DNA of 64,000 bases from JBJHCA01 sp050485785 (GTDB lineage: Bacteria; Bacteroidota; Bacteroidia; Chitinophagales; Saprospiraceae), in the NCBI GenBank assembly GCA_050485785.1, contig JBJHCA010000005.1, positions 4,746 through 68,745 of the forward strand. The letters are read 5' to 3'. Shown here piece by piece: positions 26,457 to 33,522 of this stretch. A model generated the notes under the pieces. The model had not been told where the DNA came from. It saw only the letters and a list, made by a program, of their open reading frames with translations, and ran no database searches. Every line of letters starts with the position of its first letter. The stretch's first letter is position 1. Position numbers and translations under genes: made by a program.

Positions 26457-26600
26457 CTCCCCCAATTTAAACTTCAGGTAGCCCGCTCAAAGATGCACTG
26501 AAATGAACTGTCCAGGTTAATCCTGTTTTACCAGGATTCCCGGGCCTCTAAACCGGCAGGCGTTGGTAGTTTCCACAATACATGCCCTGATACGGCATAC

Positions 26601-27032
26601 TTAACAAGCGCAATCAAACTCGCGTCGCAAATCTATTACCGTTACCAGCCTGGCTTCATCCGTACATTCGGCAATCACCATTCGGATCAGGCGGTTGCCT
26701 TCTGCATAGCCCTGGTATGCCCGGGATGGACAAGGACTGTCATCGGGTCTTGATCGTGCCACATCTTCTCTGGCAGTGTTCAGCAAACCGGCCACGTCTG
26801 CCCTAGAAATATACCGGCATTCCATCCTGCAGCGGCCATGCTGAGTAATGCGCAAAGGTTTACCGCGATACTCCAGCGTTATGGACTCATCATCAATATC
26901 CCCGACAGGTGGCGGTAGTTCCGGTATTCCCGGCCGCAGCCAGTAAAACAGCAAAGTGAGTAGCAGTACCAAGGCAAGCAATGCCAGCCGGAACATTCCC
27001 GATGCCTTATACCTTCTTTGAAACTTTGTCAT
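26601..27032 (-). CDS. Membrane-anchored DUF4258-like protein
   Basis: A 143-aa protein with one N-terminal transmembrane helix (about 14-33, FRLALLALVLLLTLLFYWL), a Pro-rich linker (PGIPELPPP) and a small C-terminal domain. ITQHGRCRMECRYISRADVAGLL and VTVIDLRREF fit the DUF4258 pattern (HaxxRmxxR...eV), a fold related to RelE-like toxins, but here anchored outside the cytoplasm and with four Cys residues. The ATG at 27032 (MTKFQRRYKASG) is preferred to a longer start that would overlap the DUF445 gene. It is divergent from DUF445. Function unknown. Confidence 0.6.
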   Translation of the reverse strand: MTKFQRRYKASGMFRLALLALVLLLTLLFYWLRPGIPELPPPVGDIDDESITLEYRGKPLRITQHGRCRMECRYISRADVAGLLNTAREDVARSRPDDSPCPSRAYQGYAEGNRLIRMVIAECTDEARLVTVIDLRREFDCAC

Positions 27033-27053
27033 ACTCTTTTGTTGTTTGATCAC

Positions 27054-27061
27054 TAATTTTG
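27054..27061 (+). promoter_or_regulatory. -7 box of the DUF445 gene, very close to the start codon
   Basis: TAATTTTG ends only 7 bp before the ATG at 27069, implying a leader of just a few bases. Confidence 0.45.
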
Positions 27062-27068
27062 AGCTTAC

Positions 27069-27785
27069 ATGCAAACCACAACTCTCCAACGCCCGGCTTC
27101 AAAACAATTTAAACGCAGTGTTGCCGCACTGGCCGTGGCTGTTTTACTTATTACTGCCCTGGCAGCCACCATGGGCTGGTGGGCAGTACTCATGGTCTCC
27201 ATTTCAGCCTGCATAGGCTGGGGCACTAATTTTATTGCCGTAAAGATGCTGTTTCATCCTAAAACAGAAAAGAAATTTGGCCTGTTAAGCATCCAGGGTA
27301 TCTTTCCCAGACGTCAGCATCTGATCGCCGAAAATGTTGCCCGCATCGTTGCCGAAGAACTCATCGCTACGGAGGAAGTCAAAATGCTGGCCTTGCAACC
27401 ACACCACCTGGATGTGATTCGCCGTCAGGTTAACGCTCGGGTTTCAGGCTTTCTTGAACATACCATGCCGCAGCATTTCCCCTTGCTAAGCATGGTGCTC
27501 AGTAAGCGTATGAAGGAAAGCATGAAAACTACCCTGCTATTGGAAGTGGATGAAAAACTGCCCGGCATGGTCAGCAGTTTTATGGATTATTTTGAAGGAC
27601 AGGTTGACATGGAATCCATGATTCGCACTAAATTTGCAGCCCTGTCGTCAGATGAGCTCGAATCCGTGATGTACGATATGCTCAGAGAAGAGTTTCGATT
27701 TATCGAATGGGTCGGGCTCACCATCGGGCTGTTGATTGGGCTTGTTCAGGTTCTGATCACCTGGCATTTTGTATTACCAAACTAA
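27069..27785 (+). CDS. DUF445 family membrane protein
   Basis: A 238-aa protein with two hydrophobic helices at the N-terminus (about 18-35 and 37-58) and one at the C-terminus (about 215-235), enclosing a helical cytosolic domain. The segment GWGTNFIAVKMLFHPKTEKKFG and the IQGIFPRRQHLIAENVA block are typical of DUF445 (YheB-like) proteins. The family is widespread and uncharacterised; no enzyme motif is seen. It is shorter than many relatives (about 400 aa) but appears complete. The following lipoprotein gene starts 11 bp downstream. Confidence 0.8.
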   Translation: MQTTTLQRPASKQFKRSVAALAVAVLLITALAATMGWWAVLMVSISACIGWGTNFIAVKMLFHPKTEKKFGLLSIQGIFPRRQHLIAENVARIVAEELIATEEVKMLALQPHHLDVIRRQVNARVSGFLEHTMPQHFPLLSMVLSKRMKESMKTTLLLEVDEKLPGMVSSFMDYFEGQVDMESMIRTKFAALSSDELESVMYDMLREEFRFIEWVGLTIGLLIGLVQVLITWHFVLPN

Positions 27786-27790
27786 CTTTG
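27783..27790 (+). promoter_or_regulatory. -7 box overlapping the DUF445 stop codon
   Basis: TAACTTTG begins with the TAA stop of DUF445 and ends 6 bp before the ATG of the next gene, again implying almost no leader. Confidence 0.4.
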
Positions 27791-27796
27791 AAGATA

Positions 27797-28276
27797 ATGA
27801 GAATTATAATTTTATTGGCCTTGCTCTGGACTTTTTCTGCCTGTGAACAGAGTGACTCCCAACAAGAAAATGACTTGCAAGACGAAGCTCAGAATGACGA
27901 ACTCCTCAGTCAAGTTCTGGCTCTTGACCGGGAAACCATGGAAATTCACGATGAAGTGATGCCTTATACGGATGACATGGAGCTGGTACAGCGCCAGTTA
28001 CAAAGTATTTACGACCGGGCAGAAGGAACGGATCGTTTTGACCCCGCCATGGAAAACCGCATTCTGGAGGCCATTGCCGAGCTGGATGAAGCCTATTTTG
28101 CCATGATGGACTGGATGCAGGAGTACAAAATTTACCATCTGCAAAAGGATCGTCCTTCTGAAGAACTGTTGGAGTATTATACCACCGAGCGGGAAAAAAT
28201 TACCGAGATCGGCAGAAAAATGAAAAACAGCCTGCTAAGGGGGCAAAATCTCTTACAGGAACTAGGTAAAAAGTAA
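27797..28276 (+). CDS. Small helical lipoprotein, unknown function
   Basis: A 159-aa protein with a lipoprotein signal (MRIIILLALLWTFSAC; Cys at 16). The mature region is acidic, Gln/Glu-rich and predicted almost entirely helical (DDMELVQRQLQSIYDRAEG; PAMENRILEAIAELDEAYFAMMDW), probably a two- or three-helix bundle. No named family recognised. It stands between DUF445 and a SCO1-type copper chaperone (8 bp downstream), so it is probably cotranscribed with sco. The ATG at 27797 is fixed by the signal peptide; an upstream in-frame GTG would add 30 residues inside DUF445. Confidence 0.7.
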   Translation: MRIIILLALLWTFSACEQSDSQQENDLQDEAQNDELLSQVLALDRETMEIHDEVMPYTDDMELVQRQLQSIYDRAEGTDRFDPAMENRILEAIAELDEAYFAMMDWMQEYKIYHLQKDRPSEELLEYYTTEREKITEIGRKMKNSLLRGQNLLQELGKK

Positions 28277-28284
28277 ATGCTTTT

Positions 28285-28995
28285 ATGACACTTTCCCATC
28301 TTGTTGCAGCTTGTTTTGGTTTTTTTATAACTCTTTGTTGCGCAGTTTCCTGCGCTGAAGTTGAAGAAGAACCTGTTGTGCTGCTCAACCGCAGCAGTTC
28401 CGTGATGAATGCAGAAGGCCCCTTGCCCATCCTGGGAGAAAGAACCATTTCCCCCGCTGAATCCGGAACAGGGTACGATACGGTATATCATACCATTCCA
28501 CCTTTCAGCTTTGTGGATCAGGACAGCCAGATCATTACCGAAGCTTCCGTGGACGGGAAACTGTATGTGGTTGATTTCTTCTTCACCAGTTGCCCTACTA
28601 TTTGCCCGGTAATGAAAAAGAACATGATAGTGTTTTATGAAGCCTTTAAAGATGACGACCGCATTCTGATCCTCAGCCACTCCATTGATACGCGTAATGA
28701 TTCCGTCCCTGTACTCAGAAGATATGCCAGCCTAATGGATGTTAACACAGACCGGTGGAAGTTTCTGACCGGCAACAGAGATCATATTTATGACCTGGCC
28801 CGTGAGTACCTGGTATCTGCTCACGAGGATCCCAAAGCCCCCGGAGGATATACCCATAGCGGCAATTTTATGCTGATCGATTCACAGCGCCGCATCAGAG
28901 GCTATTACGATGGAACCAGGGAAGAACATGTCGGCATTCTTATCCGCGATATGAAGCGCTTATTGGATGAAACCTTTGGTTTAGCACCAAGGTAG
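28285..28995 (+). CDS. SCO1/SenC family copper chaperone, lipoprotein
   Basis: A 236-aa lipoprotein (signal ending CAVSC, Cys at about 23) with a thioredoxin-fold SCO domain. The copper ligands are the CxxxC of FTSCPTICPVMKKNM (about 109-113) and the His in YTHSGNFMLID (about 192). SCO proteins help build the CuA centre of cytochrome c oxidase or act as thiol reductases. No oxidase genes are in the window. It follows the helical lipoprotein by 8 bp. The nucleotide sequence over the signal peptide happens to match the recurrent T-run/CTCTTTGTTG motif. Confidence 0.88.
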   Translation: MTLSHLVAACFGFFITLCCAVSCAEVEEEPVVLLNRSSSVMNAEGPLPILGERTISPAESGTGYDTVYHTIPPFSFVDQDSQIITEASVDGKLYVVDFFFTSCPTICPVMKKNMIVFYEAFKDDDRILILSHSIDTRNDSVPVLRRYASLMDVNTDRWKFLTGNRDHIYDLAREYLVSAHEDPKAPGGYTHSGNFMLIDSQRRIRGYYDGTREEHVGILIRDMKRLLDETFGLAPR

Positions 28996-29010
28996 ACTCG
29001 TTTTTTAATC

Positions 29011-29042
29011 TTTGGTTGTGCCGCAAAAAACTTGTACTTTTG
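29011..29042 (+). promoter_or_regulatory. Promoter of pdhB (TTTG-N20-TACTTTTG)
   Basis: TTTG at 29011-29014 and TACTTTTG at 29035-29042 are separated by 20 bp, one off the classic 19-bp spacing of the Bacteroidota promoter. The leader would be about 32 nt. Confidence 0.6.
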
Positions 29043-29078
29043 CACCACTTTTTGTGAATACTTTTAATTTCCCGATAT

Positions 29079-30059
29079 ATGGCAAGAGTTTTAGCACTGC
29101 GTGACGCCCTTCGCGAAGCAATGGAAGAGGAAATGCGCAGAGATGATTCTGTATTTCTGATGGGTGAAGAAGTTGCTGAATACAATGGAGCATATAAGGT
29201 CAGTAAAGGAATGCTGGAAGAATTTGGCTCTCAACGCGTAATTGACACACCCATTGCTGAACTGGGATTTGCCGGCATTGGTGTAGGTGCTGCTCTCAAT
29301 GGCCTCAAACCCATTGTTGAATTCATGACATGGAATTTTGCCGTTCTGGCATTTGACCAGATTGTAAACGGTGCCGCTAAATACTATCACATGTCAGCCG
29401 GTAAGTTCAACTGCCCGGTGGTTTTCAGAGGCCCCAGCGGATGTGCAGGTCAGCTCGGACAGCAACATTCCCAATCATTTGAAAGCTGGATGGCCAATGT
29501 GCCCGGTCTCAAAGTCATTTCCTGTACCGAACCCGCTGACGCCAAAGGCCTGCTTAAGTCAGCCATCCGCGATCAGGACCCGGTTTGTTTCATGGAATCT
29601 GAAATCGGTTATGCCTATACCGGTGAAGTGCCTGACGGCGAATACCTGGTTCCTATTGGCAAGGCTATTGTGCGCCGTAAAGGCACTGATGTTACTCTGG
29701 TGTCCTATAACAAAATGATCCGTGTAGCATTGGAAGCTGCAGAATATCTGGAAAAGGAAGGCTATAATGCCGAAGTGATAGATCTTCGCACCATTAGGCC
29801 GCTCGATAGAGCTGCAATTCTGGAAAGCGTTAAGAAAACCAATCGCCTTGTGGTTGTAGATGAAGCCTGGCCATTCAGCGGTGTTTCAGCCGAAATAGCC
29901 TACGAAGTGCAACGCTTCGGTTTCGACTACCTGGATGCTCCGGTAATCCGCGTAAACTCCGCAGACTCCTCCTGCGGATATGCCTCAACTATGGTAGAAG
30001 AATTTTTACCTTCCCCTGAAAAAGTAGTTAAAGCAGCCATGCAGGTGCTTTATGCTTAA
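29079..30059 (+). CDS. pdhB: Pyruvate dehydrogenase E1 component, beta subunit
   Basis: A 326-aa thiamine-diphosphate-dependent E1 beta subunit. The start ALRDALREAMEEEMRRDDSVFLMGEEVAEYNGAYK-like region (broken here for length) carries the conserved Glu of the GEEV motif; PIAELGFAGIGVGAA, GPSGCAGQLGQQHSQ and LRTIRPLD follow in order. With the alpha subunit it decarboxylates pyruvate (or a related 2-oxoacid). The alpha subunit and E2 are not adjacent, which is common in Bacteroidota where pdhB stands alone. It is followed by two FKBP genes within 30 bp and may be cotranscribed with them. Pyruvate specificity is inferred from this family branch. Confidence 0.9.
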   Translation: MARVLALRDALREAMEEEMRRDDSVFLMGEEVAEYNGAYKVSKGMLEEFGSQRVIDTPIAELGFAGIGVGAALNGLKPIVEFMTWNFAVLAFDQIVNGAAKYYHMSAGKFNCPVVFRGPSGCAGQLGQQHSQSFESWMANVPGLKVISCTEPADAKGLLKSAIRDQDPVCFMESEIGYAYTGEVPDGEYLVPIGKAIVRRKGTDVTLVSYNKMIRVALEAAEYLEKEGYNAEVIDLRTIRPLDRAAILESVKKTNRLVVVDEAWPFSGVSAEIAYEVQRFGFDYLDAPVIRVNSADSSCGYASTMVEEFLPSPEKVVKAAMQVLYA

Positions 30060-30064
30060 TTTTG
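30057..30064 (+). promoter_or_regulatory. -7 box overlapping the pdhB stop
   Basis: TAATTTTG spans the pdhB TAA and ends 21 bp before the first FKBP ATG, so the FKBP genes may have their own promoter. Confidence 0.4.
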
Positions 30065-30085
30065 AAATCCACTAAACACAACATA

Positions 30086-30985
30086 ATGAAGTATTTATTT
30101 CCGGCTACTATATTAGTCATTTTTATGATTTGGTCAGCCTGCGGTCCTGACGGACCGGATACCCCCGTGGTAACATTACAAACCGGCGATGATTCTCTGG
30201 CTTATGCCATCGGTGTTTTGAACGGTCAGAATATCAAGTCAGACCTTTTTTCATCCGTTGATGGTGAAGAGTTTAAGCAGGGTATTCGGGATGGCCTGGA
30301 CGATGGAAACCTCAAGTACAGCGAAGAAGAGATTAACACCATTATTCAGGATTTTCTGTCCGAGCGTCGTCAGTCCGGTGTCAGCTACTCAGACGAAAAG
30401 ATAAACAGGCTTTCTTATGCTTTTGGCGTTAGTATGTCTGCAAATCTTGAGCAGATGGGAATTACCCAGGTTGACAAAGACATTATGGTAGCCGGCATGA
30501 ACGATATCATGTCAGATGGCCAAAAAGCCATGAGTTTTGAAGATGCTCAGGTTTTTTTCAATACTCAGATGATGGTTGTGTCTGAACGCCGCCTGGCCGA
30601 GAACAGAGAAAAAGGACGTGCATTTCTGGAAGAAAATGCTGCCCGTCCGGAAGTAACTACTACCACAAGCGGTCTCCAATACGAGATCGTTGAAGTAGGT
30701 ACCGGCCCTAAGCCCGACGCCAACAGCAAAGTAAGGGTGCACTATCATGGCACCCTGATTGACGGCACCGTTTTTGACAGCTCTGTTAAACGGGGTCAAC
30801 CTGCCGAATTTCCGGTTGGAGGCGTTATTCAGGGTTGGGTTGAAGCACTGCAGCTCATGCCTGAAGGCTCAAAATGGATCCTCTACATTCCTGCCGATCT
30901 GGCTTACGGTGAGCGTGGTTCAGGGCCTGTTATCGGCCCAGGGGCAACCCTGATCTTCGAAGTTGAGCTGCTCGAAATACTCTGA
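30086..30985 (+). CDS. FKBP-type peptidyl-prolyl isomerase, lipoprotein
   Basis: A 299-aa lipoprotein (signal ending IWSAC; Cys at about 18). Residues 30-185 form the helical FKBP_N dimerisation domain (LAYAIGVLNGQNIKSDL; LSYAFGVSMSANLEQMGI) and 190-299 the FKBP isomerase domain with VRVHYHGTLIDGTVFDSS, PAEFPVGGVIQGWVEAL and IPADLAYGERG. The architecture is that of Mip/FkpA, which folds envelope proteins. The ATG at 30086 is chosen by the signal peptide. It is the first of a tandem paralogous pair, 52 bp before the second. Confidence 0.92.
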   Translation: MKYLFPATILVIFMIWSACGPDGPDTPVVTLQTGDDSLAYAIGVLNGQNIKSDLFSSVDGEEFKQGIRDGLDDGNLKYSEEEINTIIQDFLSERRQSGVSYSDEKINRLSYAFGVSMSANLEQMGITQVDKDIMVAGMNDIMSDGQKAMSFEDAQVFFNTQMMVVSERRLAENREKGRAFLEENAARPEVTTTTSGLQYEIVEVGTGPKPDANSKVRVHYHGTLIDGTVFDSSVKRGQPAEFPVGGVIQGWVEALQLMPEGSKWILYIPADLAYGERGSGPVIGPGATLIFEVELLEIL

Positions 30986-31037
30986 TCTTAATTACATTTT
31001 CAGTCACCGGTGTAATGCCGGATACCAATTTTTCATT

Positions 31038-31922
31038 ATGCGATATTTTTCAATCTTCATGCTTGCCATATTTCTTCAGGGAATGCAGGTACTGCATGCT
31101 CAAAACTCAGCTACAATGGTAAGCTTAGATTCTTTCTCTTTTGCCCTGGGAGTACTCAACGGGCATAACCTCACTTCTGAACCCATAGATTCCTTAAATA
31201 TCAGCTTTCTGGCCGACGGCATCCATGATATGATCCATGGACACGGTTTGCGCTTTGATGATGAAGTTCGTCAGGAAGCTATCGACTACATGGTTTCACA
31301 GCGTGAAGCAGAAAGCTACAATTACACTGCTGACCAGCTCAGCATCATCAGTTATACCATCGGTAATGCCATTGGCGGCCACCTGCGCAATATCGGCCTT
31401 ACTGATGTCAATTTTGAAGTAATGGCCGGCTCTATCAATGACGTAGTGTCAGGCAAAGATGTTAACATGAACGAAGAACAAGCCATGGCTGTAGTGAATG
31501 GTTACATGCAAGGCCAAATGGAAACTGCCATGAAGGATAACCTGGCAGCAGGCGAAGCTTTTCTTGCAGAAAACGGACGTCGTTCAGAAGTCACTACCCT
31601 TCCAAGTGGCCTGCAATATGAAATCATAAAACCCGGTGACGGGCCTAAACCTTCTGCAACGGACAAAGTACGCGTGCACTATGAAGGCACACTAATAGAC
31701 GGTACCGTGTTTGACAGCTCTATCCGTCGCGGCGAACCCATTACATTTGGTCTGGACCAGGTAATACCGGGCTGGACTGAAGGACTTCAGCAAATGCAGG
31801 TTGGGGCTACTTACAAACTGTATATCCCTGCCAATCTGGCCTACGGAGCTCAGGGTGCAGGTCAACTTATCGGACCAGGTACTGCCTTGATTTTTACCGT
31901 AGAACTGTTGGGTATCGAGTAA
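31038..31922 (+). CDS. FKBP-type peptidyl-prolyl isomerase, periplasmic paralogue
   Basis: A 294-aa protein with the same FKBP_N plus FKBP architecture as its upstream neighbour (LSIISYTIGNAIGGHLRNIG; VRVHYEGTLIDGTVFDSS; VIPGWTEGLQQM; IPANLAYGAQG). It has an ordinary Sec signal (ending VLHAQ) and no lipobox Cys, so it should be soluble in the periplasm while the upstream copy is membrane-bound. The pair clearly arose by tandem duplication. The ATG at 31038 is set by the signal peptide; an in-frame start at 30963 would lie within the upstream gene. Confidence 0.92.
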   Translation: MRYFSIFMLAIFLQGMQVLHAQNSATMVSLDSFSFALGVLNGHNLTSEPIDSLNISFLADGIHDMIHGHGLRFDDEVRQEAIDYMVSQREAESYNYTADQLSIISYTIGNAIGGHLRNIGLTDVNFEVMAGSINDVVSGKDVNMNEEQAMAVVNGYMQGQMETAMKDNLAAGEAFLAENGRRSEVTTLPSGLQYEIIKPGDGPKPSATDKVRVHYEGTLIDGTVFDSSIRRGEPITFGLDQVIPGWTEGLQQMQVGATYKLYIPANLAYGAQGAGQLIGPGTALIFTVELLGIE

Positions 31923-31949
31923 TCAATCTGAAACAAAACATTTCAGGCT

Positions 31950-33290
31950 ATGCCACTGACCCTGATCAAGAACGCAACCGTCATTAACGAAGGGTCTAAA
32001 ACACTGGCCGATGTACTCATCCGGGGCGACCGTATTGAAAAGATCGGCTCAGGCTTATCACATCCCGAAGCATCCGAGATAGATGCTTCGGGATGCTTGC
32101 TATTTCCGGGTGTTATAGATGATCAGGTCCACTTCCGGGAACCCGGAATGACCCATAAAGCAGACATAACTTCAGAAAGTATTGCAGCCGTTGCCGGCGG
32201 GGTTACCTCCTTCATGGAAATGCCCAATACCAATCCGCCTGCAGTTACTCATCAACTGCTCGAAGAAAAGTACGCCAGAGCAAAAGCCGTTTCACCGGCC
32301 AACTATTCCTTTTATCTGGGGGCTGACAATAATAACCTCGAAGTAGTTTTGCGCACTGACCCTGCAAAGGTTTGCGGTATCAAAGTGTTTATGGGCAGTT
32401 CTACCGGAAATATGCTGGTAGACAACCTCGATACCCTGGAACAGCTTTTCTCAAAGTGCAGTATGCTGATAGCCACGCATTGCGAATCAGAATCCATCAT
32501 ACAACAAAACACACAGAATGCGGTACGGCAATACGGTGATCACATTCCGGCTTCTGAGCATCCGGTGATCCGTTCGGTAGAAGCCTGCTACGAATCATCT
32601 TCTACTGCAGTGGCCCTGGCCAGAAAGTACGGTACCCGGCTACATGTCCTCCATATTTCCACGGCTGAAGAAATTGAGCTGTTTGACAAGGATATACCTC
32701 TGCATGAAAAACGTATCACTGCAGAAGTCTGCGTCCATCATCTGACATTCGATGCCGGCGAATATGGAATGCTTGAACATAAAATCAAATGCAATCCGGC
32801 CATCAAGGAACAACGCCACAGAGAGGCTCTCTGGAAAGCCCTCATCGCCGGCCGGCTGGATGTAGTTGCCACTGACCATGCCCCCCACACTGCCCGCGAA
32901 AAAAAACAAAACTACATACTTGCTCCCAGCGGCCTTCCTTTGATTCAGCACAGTTTACCCCTGATGTTACAACACTGGCATGCCGGTAAAATAACACCCG
33001 AACTGATTGCTGAAAAAATGTGTCACAACCCGGCAATTTTGTTCAATATTCCCGATCGGGGATTTATTCGGGAAGGGTATAAAGCTGATCTTGTGCTGGT
33101 GAACCCCTTTCTGCGATGGCAGGTGAAACCGGGAAACATTCTTTACAAATGTGCCTGGTCGCCTCTTGAAGGAAGAATGTTTAAAGGGGGCGTCCTTAAA
33201 ACCTGGGTCAATGGCCAACTCGTGTGGGACGATGGCCGGTTTACCGGAGAAATTGCCGGTGAAAGACTTGCCTTTAGCAGGCCTGAATAG
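31950..33290 (+). CDS. pyrC: Dihydroorotase
   Basis: A 446-aa amidohydrolase of the Bacteroidota dihydroorotase type, catalysing the third step of pyrimidine synthesis (carbamoyl-aspartate to dihydroorotate). Visible motifs: PGVIDDQVHFREPGMTHK (about 53-70), where class I enzymes have DxHxH, so the first metal His is Gln here as I recall for this phylum; MEMPNTNPP; IKVFMGSSTGNM with the Lys that becomes carboxylated; LHVLHISTAEE; and VVATDHAPHT with the catalytic Asp. A perfect 14-bp inverted repeat lies inside the coding sequence at 32061-32095. It follows the FKBP pair by 27 bp. Confidence 0.9.
   Translation: MPLTLIKNATVINEGSKTLADVLIRGDRIEKIGSGLSHPEASEIDASGCLLFPGVIDDQVHFREPGMTHKADITSESIAAVAGGVTSFMEMPNTNPPAVTHQLLEEKYARAKAVSPANYSFYLGADNNNLEVVLRTDPAKVCGIKVFMGSSTGNMLVDNLDTLEQLFSKCSMLIATHCESESIIQQNTQNAVRQYGDHIPASEHPVIRSVEACYESSSTAVALARKYGTRLHVLHISTAEEIELFDKDIPLHEKRITAEVCVHHLTFDAGEYGMLEHKIKCNPAIKEQRHREALWKALIAGRLDVVATDHAPHTAREKKQNYILAPSGLPLIQHSLPLMLQHWHAGKITPELIAEKMCHNPAILFNIPDRGFIREGYKADLVLVNPFLRWQVKPGNILYKCAWSPLEGRMFKGGVLKTWVNGQLVWDDGRFTGEIAGERLAFSRPE
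32061..32095. repeat. Perfect 14-bp inverted repeat inside pyrC
   Basis: CATCCCGAAGCATC (32061-32074), a 7-base loop, and GATGCTTCGGGATG (32082-32095). The reading frame passes through it (HPEASEIDASGC) without a break. The CCCGAAGC/GCTTCGGG core resembles palindromes that are scattered in many Bacteroidota genomes. A second short palindrome, CCCGATCGGG, is at 33051-33060 in the same gene. Confidence 0.8.
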
Positions 33291-33522
33291 CGGTTTGTAT
33301 TCAGCCCGGATTCATTTCAATAGCCATTGAAAACTTTCCGCCATCCTTTTCTGATGAAAAGTTTCCTGACAATGTCTGGTGTTAAGTATGACCATTGCCC
33401 CGGAGCAGACCTGTAATTCGATGAAAAATAGTTACCCATATTGCCCGTTGCTGATAAATATGCAACGAAACAGTAAGTGGAAACAAAGGTTTAAAACAAC
33501 CAACACGGCAGGGAAAACCAGG
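33291..33522. other. Convergent intergenic region, no gene
   Basis: Between pyrC and the convergent AAA+ gene. TTTCAAT-n4-ATTGAAA (33315-33332) and a weaker inverted repeat with arms near 33329 and 33357 are present, but there is no convincing T-run. Short frames here show no family resemblance. Confidence 0.4.
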
